Positions 24,035-32,679 of a stretch of DNA of 32,732 bases are shown piece by piece. The notes below the pieces were generated by a model. That model did no database searches. It was given only the letters and a program-made list of their open reading frames with translations, and was not told where the DNA came from. The stretch comes from Pseudomonas viridiflava (GTDB lineage: Bacteria; Pseudomonadota; Gammaproteobacteria; Pseudomonadales; Pseudomonadaceae): contig NZ_LKEH01000017.1 in assembly GCF_001642795.1 (NCBI RefSeq), positions 87,406 through 120,137 of the forward strand. The letters run 5' to 3'. The position numbers and the translations under genes are program-made. How positions within the stretch are numbered: the stretch's first letter is position 1; each line of letters opens with the position of its first letter.

Positions 24035-24061
24035 AGTATCAGTGGCAGTGCGGTGCAGGAT
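24035..24061 (+). promoter_or_regulatory. Candidate MtlR binding site
   Basis: A block with repeated CAGTG/GGCAGTG/CGGTGCAG units ends directly at the -35 box of the proposed mtlE promoter. That position suits an AraC-type activator contacting RNA polymerase. The exact half-sites cannot be set from one sequence. Confidence 0.4.
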
Positions 24062-24090
24062 TTGTCTTTCATCGCGAACGCCGTTGTAAT
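24062..24090 (+). promoter_or_regulatory. Candidate mtlE promoter
   Basis: TTGTCT (24062-24067) and TGTAAT (24085-24090) with 17 bases between them form a sub-consensus sigma-70 promoter. Initiation near 24097 would give a leader of about 78 bases before mtlE. The weak -35 and adjoining repeat block fit activator dependence. Confidence 0.5.
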
Positions 24091-24124
24091 CAGTGCACAT
24101 CTTCCTTCCTCCGGAAGAGACAAA

Positions 24125-24132
24125 AACAATAA
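24125..24132 (+). promoter_or_regulatory. Candidate Hfq/Crc catabolite-repression motif in the mtlE leader
   Basis: AACAATAA matches the A-rich AANAANAA motif bound by Hfq with Crc in pseudomonads, in its strict form with pyrimidines at both free positions. It lies about 43 bases before the mtlE start and within the predicted mRNA leader. Confidence 0.45.
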
Positions 24133-24174
24133 CCTGCCTTCTGCAGCTCTCTGGGCGTGGAAGAGGAGTGATCA

Positions 24175-25497
24175 ATGAAGACCTCAGCAAAAGTTCTGCT
24201 TGCCAGTACCGTCCTCAGCACCTGTTTCATGGTCAGTGGCACCGCCACTGCCGGAACCGTGACCATCGCCACGGTCAACAACAGCGACATGATCCGCATG
24301 CAGCGCCTCTCCAAGACCTTCGAAGAAAAGCACCCGGACATCAAACTCAACTGGGTGGTGCTTGAAGAAAACGTCCTGCGTCAGCGCCTGACCACTGACA
24401 TCGCCACCAAGGGCGGTCAGTTCGACGTATTGACCATCGGCATGTACGAAGCCTCACTGTGGGGTGCCAAGGGCTGGCTGCAGGAAATGAAAGACCTGCC
24501 CGCCAGCTACGAACTCGATGACGTATTCCCTTCGGTGCGTGACGGTCTGTCGGTCGACGGCAAACTGTTCGCTCTGCCGTTCTATGCAGAAAGCTCGATC
24601 ACCTACTACCGCAAGGACCTGTTTGAAAAGGCAGGCCTGACCATGCCCGAGCGTCCGACCTGGACCCAGATCGCCGAGTTCGCCGGCAAGCTGACTGACA
24701 AATCCAAGGAACAGTACGGTATCTGCCTGCGCGGCAAGGCCGGCTGGGGCGAGAACATGGCGCTGATCACCACCGTGGCCAACTCGTTTGGTGCGCGCTG
24801 GTTCGATGAGCAGTGGAAACCGCAGTTCGATCAGCCTGAATGGAAGAACGCGCTGAATTTCTACGTCAACACCATGAAGCAATCCGGCCCACCGGGCGCG
24901 TCGAGCAACGGCTTCAACGAAAACCTCGCGCTGTTCAACAGCGGCAAGTGCGCCATCTGGGTGGACGCCAGCGTGGCCGGTTCTTTCGTGACCGACAAGA
25001 CTCAAAGCAAGGTTGCCGATACCGTCGGCTTCACCTACGCGCCGCATGAAGTGACCGACAAGGGTTCATCCTGGATCTATTCGTGGTCCCTGGCCATTCC
25101 TGCCAGCGCCAAGAATGCCAAGGACGCTGCCGAGTTCACCCAGTGGGCGACCTCTAAAGAGTACGCCGCGCTCGTGGCCGAGAAAGATGGCGCCTCCAAC
25201 GTGCCGCCAGGCACCCGCGCTTCGACCTACAGCGATGAGTACAAGAAAGCGGCGCCGTTCGCCAACATCACGCTGGAATCGCTCAAGGCCGTGACGCCCA
25301 AGACACCGACCCTCAAGCCAGTGCCTTATGTCGGCATCCAACTGGTCACGATCCCCGAGTTCCAGGCCATCGGCACCAGTGTCGGCCAGCAGTTCTCGGC
25401 CGCACTCATTGGCCAGACCTCGGTCGACGCCGCCTTGAAAAACGCGCAGACCTCCACAGAGCGCGACATGAAGCGCGCGGGCTACCCGAAGAAGTAA
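24175..25497 (+). CDS. mtlE: Polyol ABC transporter, periplasmic substrate-binding protein
   Basis: 440 aa, family 1 extracellular solute-binding protein. The Sec signal peptide MKTSAKVLLASTVLSTCFMV...ATA is probably cleaved near residue 26, leaving a periplasmic protein starting GTVTIATVNNSD. Two alpha/beta lobes and late WIYSWSLAIPASAKNAKDAAEF are typical of sugar-alcohol binders (MtlE/SmoE). AGAGGAG 6 bases before the ATG is strong. It is first in the mtlEFGKDYZ unit and delivers mannitol, sorbitol or arabitol to MtlFG. A stable hairpin without a T-run follows the stop and may raise its output over the downstream permeases. Confidence 0.93.
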   Translation: MKTSAKVLLASTVLSTCFMVSGTATAGTVTIATVNNSDMIRMQRLSKTFEEKHPDIKLNWVVLEENVLRQRLTTDIATKGGQFDVLTIGMYEASLWGAKGWLQEMKDLPASYELDDVFPSVRDGLSVDGKLFALPFYAESSITYYRKDLFEKAGLTMPERPTWTQIAEFAGKLTDKSKEQYGICLRGKAGWGENMALITTVANSFGARWFDEQWKPQFDQPEWKNALNFYVNTMKQSGPPGASSNGFNENLALFNSGKCAIWVDASVAGSFVTDKTQSKVADTVGFTYAPHEVTDKGSSWIYSWSLAIPASAKNAKDAAEFTQWATSKEYAALVAEKDGASNVPPGTRASTYSDEYKKAAPFANITLESLKAVTPKTPTLKPVPYVGIQLVTIPEFQAIGTSVGQQFSAALIGQTSVDAALKNAQTSTERDMKRAGYPKK

Positions 25498-25509
25498 CCG
25501 CACGCTGCA

Positions 25510-25535
25510 GGGCGGGAGATCCATTTCTCCCGTCC
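25510..25535 (+). promoter_or_regulatory. Intercistronic hairpin between mtlE and mtlF
   Basis: GGGCGGGAGA (25510-25519) pairs with TCTCCCGTCC (25526-25535) through ten bases including one G-U, with a six-base loop. It sits 12 bases past the mtlE stop. No T-run follows, so it is more likely an mRNA 3'-stabiliser or partial attenuator than a full terminator. Confidence 0.55.
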
Positions 25536-25572
25536 TTGCATCAAGATTCTGTGATATCCGATGGGAGCCCCC

Positions 25573-26505
25573 ATGAAAACCTCAGCCATTTCTGATCGTA
25601 CGGACGCGTCCGGCGAACTGCCCCCGATCAAAAGCCGTCGTTTCAAACCGGGCTGGTTTCTGGTCAGCCCTTCCGTCGCGCTGCTGCTGGTGTGGATGAT
25701 CGTGCCGTTGGGCATGACCATTTATTTCTCGCTGATTCGCTACAACCTGCTGTCTCCCGGCGACAACGAATTCGTCGGTCTGGAAAACTTCGAATACTTC
25801 GTCACCGACAGCGGCTTTCTGCCCGGCGCAGGCAACACCCTGCTGCTGGTAGGCAGCGTGCTGGCGATCAGTGTGATCCTCGGCGTGCTCATCTCGGCGC
25901 TGCTGGAAGCCAGTGAGTTCTTCGGTCGCGGCATCGTGCGGGTGCTGTTGATCTCACCCTTCTTCATCATGCCGACGGTCAGCGCGCTGATCTGGAAAAA
26001 CCTGATTTTCCACCCGGTTTCCGGCGTGCTGGCGGCGGTGTGGAAGTTCTTCGGGGCCGAGCCCATCGACTGGTTCGCCCATTACCCGATGCTGTCGATC
26101 ATTATTATTGTGTCCTGGCAGTGGCTGCCGTTCGCCATCCTGATCCTGATGACCGCCATGCAGTCACTGGATCAGGAACAGAAAGAAGCGGCACGTCTCG
26201 ACGGCGCAGGCCCGATTGCAATCTTCTGGCACCTGACCCTGCCGCACCTGGCGCGCCCGATTGCGGTCGTAGTGATGATCGAAACCATCTTTCTGCTGTC
26301 GGTGTTCGCTGAAATCTTCACCACCACCAACGGCGGTCCGGGTTTTGCCTCGACCAACCTGGCCTACCTGATCTACATCCAGGCGCTGCTGCAGTTCGAC
26401 GTCGGCATGGCGTCAGCAGGCGGGTTGATCGCCGTGGTCATCGCCAACATCGCAGCGATCATCCTGATCCGGATGATCGGCAAAAACCTCACCGACAAGT
26501 CATGA
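25573..26505 (+). CDS. mtlF: Polyol ABC transporter permease MtlF
   Basis: 310 aa with six membrane segments, of which the first is about residues 35-57. The cytoplasmic EAA loop EAARLDGAGPIAIFWHLTLP, which docks on MtlK, is near residues 205-225. It is of the MalF-like binding-protein-dependent type and forms the channel with MtlG. I take the ATG at 25573, preceded by GGGAG 6 bases upstream. An ATG at 25561 is in frame but lies within this ribosome site. The N-terminal 30 residues are polar and probably cytoplasmic. The stop is 10 bases before mtlG. Confidence 0.92.
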   Translation: MKTSAISDRTDASGELPPIKSRRFKPGWFLVSPSVALLLVWMIVPLGMTIYFSLIRYNLLSPGDNEFVGLENFEYFVTDSGFLPGAGNTLLLVGSVLAISVILGVLISALLEASEFFGRGIVRVLLISPFFIMPTVSALIWKNLIFHPVSGVLAAVWKFFGAEPIDWFAHYPMLSIIIIVSWQWLPFAILILMTAMQSLDQEQKEAARLDGAGPIAIFWHLTLPHLARPIAVVVMIETIFLLSVFAEIFTTTNGGPGFASTNLAYLIYIQALLQFDVGMASAGGLIAVVIANIAAIILIRMIGKNLTDKS

Positions 26506-26515
26506 GGGCCTTGCC

Positions 26516-27349
26516 ATGATGACGCTCAAACAATCACGCCGCCTGCAAAGCCTGTTGCTCGGGACGTTGTCCTGGCTCATCGCCGCGCTGATCTTCTTCC
26601 CGATCTTCTGGATGGTCCTGACCAGCTTCAAGACCGAGATCGACGCCTTCGCCACGCCGCCGCAGTTGTTCTTCACACCGACGCTGGAAAACTACCTGCA
26701 CATTCAGGAGCGCAGTGACTACTTCCACTTCGCCTGGAACTCGGTGCTGATCTCGTTCAGCGCGACGATCCTGAGCATGCTGGTGGCCATTCCGGCGGCC
26801 TACTCGATGGCGTTCTTCGAAACCAAGCGCACCCGCGGCACGCTGCTGTGGATGCTCTCCACCAAAATGCTGCCGCCCGTGGGCGTGCTGATGCCGATCT
26901 ACCTGCTGGCCAAAACCTTTGGCCTGCTGGATTCGCGGCTGGCGCTGATCATTATTTACACGCTGATCAACCTGCCGATCGTGGTCTGGATGATCTACAC
27001 CTACTTCAAGGACATTCCGGGCGAAATTCTCGAAGCTTCGCGTCTGGACGGCGCCAGCACCCGTCAGGAAATCTTTCGCGTGCTGATGCCGATCTGCAAG
27101 GGTGGCCTGGCCTCCACTGCACTGCTTTCGCTGATCCTGTGCTGGAACGAAGCGTTCTGGTCCCTGAACCTCACCTCGTCTGCCGCTGCGCCACTCACTG
27201 CGCTGATCGCATCCTACTCAAGTCCCGAAGGGCTGTTCTGGGCCAAGCTGTCGGCTGTCTCGACGCTGGCATGCGCGCCGATCCTGATCTTCGGCTGGAT
27301 CAGCCAGAAACAACTGGTTCGCGGTCTTTCGTTCGGCGCCGTCAAATAG
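26516..27349 (+). CDS. mtlG: Polyol ABC transporter permease MtlG
   Basis: 277 aa with six membrane segments. The first (about 16-36) includes [20 protein letters not shown]. The EAA motif [20 protein letters not shown] is near 178-197. It belongs to the MalG-like group and partners MtlF. Two adjacent ATG codons (26516, 26519) follow GAGGG, so either may be used. Almost no intergenic space separates it from mtlF, which supports co-translation. Confidence 0.92.
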   Translation: MMTLKQSRRLQSLLLGTLSWLIAALIFFPIFWMVLTSFKTEIDAFATPPQLFFTPTLENYLHIQERSDYFHFAWNSVLISFSATILSMLVAIPAAYSMAFFETKRTRGTLLWMLSTKMLPPVGVLMPIYLLAKTFGLLDSRLALIIIYTLINLPIVVWMIYTYFKDIPGEILEASRLDGASTRQEIFRVLMPICKGGLASTALLSLILCWNEAFWSLNLTSSAAAPLTALIASYSSPEGLFWAKLSAVSTLACAPILIFGWISQKQLVRGLSFGAVK

Positions 27350-27362
27350 CCCCGGCCTACAG

Positions 27363-27370
27363 AATAAAAA
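27363..27370 (+). promoter_or_regulatory. Second A-rich candidate Hfq/Crc site, at the mtlK ribosome site
   Basis: AATAAAAA fits AANAANAA loosely and touches the GGAG ribosome site of mtlK. This is the usual place for Hfq/Crc translation block, but the motif is less strict than the one at 24125. Confidence 0.3.
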
Positions 27371-27380
27371 GGAGTCCATC

Positions 27381-28487
27381 ATGGCTAACCTCTGCATCAG
27401 AAATCTGCAAAAAGGCTTCGACGGTCACCAGATCATCAAGGGCATCGACCTGGATGTGAAAGACCGTGAATTCGTGGTTTTCGTCGGTCCGTCGGGCTGC
27501 GGCAAATCCACCCTCCTGCGCCTGATCGCAGGCCTGGAAGAAGTGACCTCCGGCACCATCGAGCTCGATGGCCGCGACATCACCCAGGTGACCCCGGCCA
27601 AGCGCGATCTGGCGATGGTGTTTCAGACCTACGCGCTGTACCCGCACATGACGGTTGGCAAGAATCTGTCGTTCGCGCTGGATCTGGCTGGCGGCAACAA
27701 GGACGAGATCAAGAAGAAAGTCGATGAGGCCGCCCGGATCCTGGAGCTGGGACCGCTGCTTGAGCGCAAACCCAAGCAGCTGTCCGGCGGTCAGCGTCAG
27801 CGGGTCGCGATTGGCCGCGCCATCGTGCGTAACCCCAAGATATTCCTGTTCGACGAACCGCTCTCCAACCTCGACGCCGCGCTTCGCGTGCAGACTCGTC
27901 TGGAGCTGTCGCGCCTGCATAAAGAGCTGCAGGCAACCATGATTTACGTGACCCACGATCAGGTTGAGGCGATGACTCTGGCCGATAAGGTGGTGGTTCT
28001 CAATGGCGGTAAGGTCGAACAGGTCGGCTCTCCGCTGGACCTGTATCACCACCCGGCCAACCTGTTCGTGGCAGGCTTTCTCGGCACGCCCAAAATGGGC
28101 TTCCTCAAGGGCAGGATCAGCCGGATCGACAGCGGCAGTTGCCAAGTCGAGCTGGACGCGGGCACCACGGTCAGCATGCCGGTCAGCCGCGCAGGTCTGG
28201 CGGTTGGCGCTCAGGTGACGCTGGGCATCCGCCCCGAACACCTGGACATCGCCCAGAGCGGCGATTGCCAGTTGCAGGTGATTGCCGATGTCAGCGAACG
28301 CCTCGGCAGCGACACGTTCTGCCACGTGCGCACCCGCTCGGGAGAGGCGCTGACCATGCGTATTCGTGGTGATCTGGCCAGCCAGTATGGCGAGACGCTG
28401 CACCTGCATCTGGACAGTGCCCACTGCCACCTGTTTGACGCTGATGGTCTGGTGATCCCCAAAGCCCTGCAGACCGCTGCCGCCTGA
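27381..28487 (+). CDS. mtlK: Polyol ABC transporter ATP-binding protein MtlK
   Basis: 368 aa. The ATPase domain has Walker [10 protein letters not shown] (36-44), the Q-loop at Gln82, signature LSGGQ (134-138), Walker B FLFDEP (155-160) and switch His192. A C-terminal OB-fold regulatory domain (about 240-360, with GIRPEHL) is as in MalK/SmoK/UgpC proteins. It powers import through MtlFG from the cytoplasmic face. AAAAAGGAG lies about 7 bases before the ATG. A 724-codon open frame on the opposite strand across mtlK and mtlD is a codon-bias shadow. Confidence 0.94.
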   Translation: MANLCIRNLQKGFDGHQIIKGIDLDVKDREFVVFVGPSGCGKSTLLRLIAGLEEVTSGTIELDGRDITQVTPAKRDLAMVFQTYALYPHMTVGKNLSFALDLAGGNKDEIKKKVDEAARILELGPLLERKPKQLSGGQRQRVAIGRAIVRNPKIFLFDEPLSNLDAALRVQTRLELSRLHKELQATMIYVTHDQVEAMTLADKVVVLNGGKVEQVGSPLDLYHHPANLFVAGFLGTPKMGFLKGRISRIDSGSCQVELDAGTTVSMPVSRAGLAVGAQVTLGIRPEHLDIAQSGDCQLQVIADVSERLGSDTFCHVRTRSGEALTMRIRGDLASQYGETLHLHLDSAHCHLFDADGLVIPKALQTAAA

Positions 28488-28505
28488 GTCCTGGAGAGTC
28501 CTGTC

Positions 28506-29987
28506 ATGAAATTGAAAAAACAGAACCTGTCGCGCCTGGGCGCCGACATCGACGTACCGGCCTATTCCGCGACTGACACCCGTCAGGGCATCGCGCACAT
28601 CGGGGTCGGCGGTTTCCACCGCGCCCATCAGGCGTTTTACACCGATGCGCTGATGAACACCGGCGAAGGTCTGGACTGGAGCATCTGCGGTGTCGGGCTG
28701 CGTCCCGATGACCGCGCGGTGCGCGACGCCCTCGCGCAGCAGGATTACCTGTACACACTCTATGAACTGGGCGACACGCCGGACACCAAGACACGCGTCA
28801 TCGCGTCGATCAGCGGCATGCTGCTGGCCGAGGACAGTCCGCAGGCGCTGATCGACAAACTGGCCAGCCCGGACATCCGTATCGTGTCGCTGACGATCAC
28901 CGAAGGCGGCTACTGCATCGACGACAGCAACGGTCAGTTCATGACCCACCTGCCGCAGATTCAGCATGACCTTGCCAATCCCGCCACGCCGAAAACCGTG
29001 TTCGGCTTCCTGTGCGCCGCACTCGCCCGCCGCCGCGCCGAAGGCACGCCTGCGTTCACGCTGATGTCCTGCGATAACCTGCCGCACAACGGCGCGGTCA
29101 CACGCAAGGCGCTGCTGGCCTTCGCCGCCCAGCGCGACGCCGATCTGCACGACTGGATTGCTGACAACGTCAGCTTTCCCAACGCGATGGTTGACCGCAT
29201 CACGCCAATGACCAGCGCCGCGCACCGATTGAAGCTGGCCGACGAGAAGCACATTGACGACGCCTGGCCGGTGGTCTGCGAACCGTTCGTGCAATGGGTG
29301 CTGGAAGACAAGTTCGTCAACGGCAGGCCAGCCTGGGAAAAGGTCGGCGTGCAGTTCACCGATGACGTGACGCCTTACGAGGAAATGAAGATCAAGCTGC
29401 TCAACGGCAGCCATCTGGCCCTGACCTATCTGGGCTTTCTCAAGGGCTATCGTTTCGTACACGAGACCATGAACGATCCCCTGTTCGTGCGTTACATCCG
29501 CGCCTACATGGACCTCGACGTCACGCCGCAACTGGCATCGGTGCCCGGCATCGATCTGGAAGGCTACAAGGACACGCTGATCGAGCGTTTCTCCAATCAG
29601 GCGATTGCCGACCAGTTGGAGCGGGTCTGCTCGGATGGCTCGTCGAAATTCCCGAAATTCACGATTCCGACGATCAACCGGTTGATCGTCGATCAGGGCA
29701 ATCTGGAGCGGGCATCGCTGGTGGTCGCCGCCTGGGCCTTGTACCTCAAGGGCAAGGATGAAAACGGTGCGGTTTACAGCATTCCTGACCCACGCGCCGA
29801 TTTCTGCAAAGGCCTGGTCGCCGACGATGCATTGATCACCGAACGTCTGCTGCAGGTCGAGGAAATCTTCGGCCTGGCTATTGCGCAGTCTGCACCTTTC
29901 GTGGCGGCGTTCGAGCAGAACCTGGCCGATCTGCGCACGCTGGGCGTCAGCGGTACCCTGGAAAAACTACTGGCCAAGAGCCTCTGA
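28506..29987 (+). CDS. mtlD: Mannitol 2-dehydrogenase
   Basis: 493 aa, long-chain polyol dehydrogenase without a metal requirement. It oxidises D-mannitol to D-fructose with NAD, and also D-arabitol to D-xylulose and sorbitol to fructose. The N-terminal cofactor motif is IAHIGVGGFHRAHQ (29-42). The catalytic set falls at Asn191, Lys295, Asn300 and His303 (KIKLLNGSH), which by memory is the numbering of the characterised P. fluorescens enzyme. CTGGAGAG lies before the ATG. Its products feed MtlZ (fructose) and MtlY (xylulose), encoded next. Confidence 0.95.
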   Translation: MKLKKQNLSRLGADIDVPAYSATDTRQGIAHIGVGGFHRAHQAFYTDALMNTGEGLDWSICGVGLRPDDRAVRDALAQQDYLYTLYELGDTPDTKTRVIASISGMLLAEDSPQALIDKLASPDIRIVSLTITEGGYCIDDSNGQFMTHLPQIQHDLANPATPKTVFGFLCAALARRRAEGTPAFTLMSCDNLPHNGAVTRKALLAFAAQRDADLHDWIADNVSFPNAMVDRITPMTSAAHRLKLADEKHIDDAWPVVCEPFVQWVLEDKFVNGRPAWEKVGVQFTDDVTPYEEMKIKLLNGSHLALTYLGFLKGYRFVHETMNDPLFVRYIRAYMDLDVTPQLASVPGIDLEGYKDTLIERFSNQAIADQLERVCSDGSSKFPKFTIPTINRLIVDQGNLERASLVVAAWALYLKGKDENGAVYSIPDPRADFCKGLVADDALITERLLQVEEIFGLAIAQSAPFVAAFEQNLADLRTLGVSGTLEKLLAKSL

Positions 29988-29996
29988 GGGACACCC

Positions 29997-31478
29997 ATGT
30001 TTCTTGGAATCGATTGCGGCACCCAAGGCACCAAAGCCTTGCTGCTCGATACACAGACAGGTCGCGTGCTGGGCGAAGGCTCGGCACCCCACAGCCTGAT
30101 CAGAGATCATCACGGACGTCGCGAGCAGGACGTCCAGCAATGGCTCACAGCCTTGCAGCACGCGGTCGGCGAAGCGCTCGCTCAGTCCGGTGTTTCAGGA
30201 CAGGATGTGAAGGGCATCGGCATCTCCGGACAGCAGCACGGCTTAGTCCTACTCGACGCGCAGGGCCAGGTGCTGCGCCCGGCCAAGCTTTGGTGTGACA
30301 CTGAAAGCGCTCCGGAAAATCAACGTCTGCTGGACCATCTGGGCGGCGAAAAAGGCTCACTGGAGCGCCTGGGACTGGTCATCGCGCCGGGCTACACGGT
30401 GTCAAAGCTGTTGTGGACCAAGGAGCAACACCCGGAACTGTTCGAGCAGATTGACAGGATCCTGCTGCCCCACGACTACCTGAACTACTGGCTGACCGGC
30501 CGCTGCTGCACCGACTACGGCGACGCCTCGGGCACCGGTTATTTCAATGTGCGCACGCGCGAATGGGATTTGCCGTTGCTGGCCCATATCGACCCGAGCG
30601 GACGCCTTGAAAAGGCACTGCCGCAGTTGCTGGACGCTGAACAGGCGGTTGGCACATTGCGGCCCGAGATTGCCCAACTGCTGGATCTGAACCCGCAGGC
30701 CCTGGTGTCCAGCGGCGGCGGTGACAACATGATGGGGGCGATTGGCACCGGCAATATCCAGCCGGGGTTGATCACCATGAGCCTGGGTTCCTCCGGCACG
30801 GTGTACGCGTTCGCCGATCAGCCTGCGGTCAGCGAGCACGGCTCGGTTGCGACCTTCTGCTCGTCGTCCGGCGGCTGGCTGCCGCTGATCTGCACCATGA
30901 ACCTGACCAACGCCACGACGGCCATCCGCGAGCTGTTTGCGCTGGACATCGCGGCGTTCAATACGGCCGTTGCCAGCGCACCGATCGGCGCTGAAGGCGT
31001 GCTGATGCTGCCGTTCCTGAACGGCGAACGCGTCCCCGCCCTGCCCGATGCCACCGGCAGCATTCTCGGTCTGGACAGCACGAATCTGAGTCAGGCCAAC
31101 CTGTGTCGGGCGGTGGTGGAAGGCACGACGTTCGGCCTGCGCTACGGGCTTGATCTGCTGCGCGCCAGCGGCATCAAAAGCGAGAGCATCCGCCTGATCG
31201 GCGGTGGCTCGAAAAGTCCGGTATGGCGGCAGATCGTGGCCGACATCATGGATACGCCAGTGGTCTGCACACGCTTGGCAGAAGCCGCTGCGCTGGGCGC
31301 GGCGATTCAGGCAGCGTGGTGCTGGTCGACGGCCAAGGGTCAACCCGACAGCCTGCAGGACCTGTGCGAGCGTTGCGTGAGCTTGGACGCTGCCAGCGAG
31401 ACACGACCGATTGCGCAGAACGTCGTCGCCTATCAACAGGTCTACCAGCACTACCAAGATCAATTACGAGCAGTTTGA
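29997..31478 (+). CDS. mtlY: Xylulokinase of the polyol operon
   Basis: 493 aa, FGGY carbohydrate kinase. The N-terminal phosphate motif is GIDCGTQGTK (4-13). The substrate-side motif ISGQQHG (76-82) and GGGDNMMGAIG (240-250, Asp243 the likely base) match xylulokinases (XylB). The C-terminal adenosine motif is RLIGGGSKSPVWRQI. It phosphorylates D-xylulose formed from arabitol by MtlD, giving xylulose 5-phosphate for the pentose phosphate pathway. It starts 9 bases after mtlD, with GAGGGACACCC as ribosome site. Confidence 0.93.
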   Translation: MFLGIDCGTQGTKALLLDTQTGRVLGEGSAPHSLIRDHHGRREQDVQQWLTALQHAVGEALAQSGVSGQDVKGIGISGQQHGLVLLDAQGQVLRPAKLWCDTESAPENQRLLDHLGGEKGSLERLGLVIAPGYTVSKLLWTKEQHPELFEQIDRILLPHDYLNYWLTGRCCTDYGDASGTGYFNVRTREWDLPLLAHIDPSGRLEKALPQLLDAEQAVGTLRPEIAQLLDLNPQALVSSGGGDNMMGAIGTGNIQPGLITMSLGSSGTVYAFADQPAVSEHGSVATFCSSSGGWLPLICTMNLTNATTAIRELFALDIAAFNTAVASAPIGAEGVLMLPFLNGERVPALPDATGSILGLDSTNLSQANLCRAVVEGTTFGLRYGLDLLRASGIKSESIRLIGGGSKSPVWRQIVADIMDTPVVCTRLAEAAALGAAIQAAWCWSTAKGQPDSLQDLCERCVSLDAASETRPIAQNVVAYQQVYQHYQDQLRAV

Positions 31479-31502
31479 ACCTGCCTTTTTCACGGAGCAC
31501 CT

Positions 31503-32441
31503 ATGTTTCTGGTTTGCGGCGAAGCCCTGTTCGATATTTTCACCCGCGCCGACACTGGCAGCGCGCTCAATAAGCTGGGGTTTGACGCCATCGCCGGCGG
31601 CTCACCCTTCAACGTTGCCATCGGCCTGCGCAGACTGGGTGTGGAATCTGCCCTGTTTGCCGGTCTGTCGACGGATTACCTGGGTCGCCGCCTGCGCGCA
31701 GTGCTCGATGACGAACAGGTCAGTGCCGAGCATCTGATTGAATTCGACGCGCCTACCACGCTGGCCATGGTCGCGGTCGGGGCCGACGGTTCGCCCACCT
31801 ACAGTTTCAGAGGCGACGGTTGCGCCGATCGCCAGTTACGCCTGGAACATTTGCCCAGACTCGACGACAAGGTACGGGGTATTCATGTCGGCTCGTTCTC
31901 ACTGGTGGTGCAGCCGATTGCCGATACGCTGCTGGCCCTCGTGGCCCGGGAAAGCGGCAAACGCCTGATTTCCCTGGACCCGAACGTGCGCCTCAATCCG
32001 GCACCGGATATCCAGCGCTGGCGCTCCCAGATTGCGGCATTCGCCGAGCATGCGCACATGATCAAGGTCAGCGATGAAGACCTGCACCTGCTGTATCCCG
32101 ACCGCGACCCCGAAACCATTGCAAAAGGCTGGCTGAACCGGCACACGCACATGGTGATCGTGACCCGTGGCACGCAGGGCGCAAGCATCTTCACCCGCGA
32201 GCACGGCACCTGGTCGATCCCGGCAAAGAACGTCGTGACGGTGGACACCGTGGGCGCAGGCGATACATTCCAGGCAGCACTCCTGACGTTCCTGACCGAA
32301 CGCCAGCTGGATACGCCAAAGGCGCTGTCGGAGCTTACGAAGGACATGCTGGACCAGATGCTTGATTTTGCAGCGAGTGCAGCGGCGCTGACCTGCACAC
32401 GGGTCGGGCCGGACCTGCCCTATCGGGAACAGTTGCGCTGA
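31503..32441 (+). CDS. mtlZ: Fructokinase (PfkB/ribokinase family)
   Basis: 312 aa. PfkB signature one lies near residues 30-54 (AGGSPFNVAIGLRRLG), and the second is DTVGAGDTFQAALL (248-261), with Asp254 as catalytic base and GAGD forming the anion hole. It phosphorylates fructose released by MtlD to fructose 6-phosphate. ACGGAG precedes the ATG. It is last in the operon, 24 bases after mtlY. No T-tailed terminator follows; the nearest hairpin is the repeat palindrome at 32492-32508. Confidence 0.93.
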   Translation: MFLVCGEALFDIFTRADTGSALNKLGFDAIAGGSPFNVAIGLRRLGVESALFAGLSTDYLGRRLRAVLDDEQVSAEHLIEFDAPTTLAMVAVGADGSPTYSFRGDGCADRQLRLEHLPRLDDKVRGIHVGSFSLVVQPIADTLLALVARESGKRLISLDPNVRLNPAPDIQRWRSQIAAFAEHAHMIKVSDEDLHLLYPDRDPETIAKGWLNRHTHMVIVTRGTQGASIFTREHGTWSIPAKNVVTVDTVGAGDTFQAALLTFLTERQLDTPKALSELTKDMLDQMLDFAASAAALTCTRVGPDLPYREQLR

Positions 32442-32491
32442 GTGGGGACGACCAAGGTATCAACCGAAACGTCCAGATGATCAGACCCAAT

Positions 32492-32544
32492 GGGACGCAG
32501 AGCGTCCCGGGCGGCATGCCAACGCGGAGCATTGGCACGATCAG
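32492..32544 (+). repeat. Left arm of imperfect 53-base inverted repeat
   Basis: This block starts with the palindrome GGGACGC AGA GCGTCCC (32492-32508) and matches the reverse complement of 32680-32732 at about 44 of 53 positions. It is a degenerate copy of the palindromic repeat type common in P. syringae-like genomes. The palindrome may help end mtl transcription. Confidence 0.7.
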
Positions 32545-32563
32545 TTTCAGTCCCCCCCGATAC

Positions 32564-32596
32564 AGATCGTTCCCACTCTGCGCTCATCGTTATACA
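32564..32596 (+). repeat. Repeat block matching the window start in inverted orientation
   Basis: It runs AGATCGTTCCCAC...CGCTCATCGTTATACA and is the inverted counterpart of 69-103, with one substitution and a three-base gap. It lies between the two arms of the 53-base inverted repeat. Confidence 0.6.
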
Positions 32597-32679
32597 CCAG
32601 CCTGGAAGGCGCTCAAACGGGGCCCAAACAAAAGTGTCTGACTGAATACGTACCCGTGGGAGGCGTGCTTGAGATCACG

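Noticed and set aside
27357..29531. 724-codon open frame on the minus strand across mtlK and mtlD
   Set aside because: It spans two fully recognisable genes on the other strand and shows no domain; GC-rich codon use in Pseudomonas commonly leaves such frames open.
32492..32508. Intrinsic terminator after mtlZ
   Set aside because: The palindrome is followed by GGGCGGCATG rather than a T-run; it fits the repeat family better.
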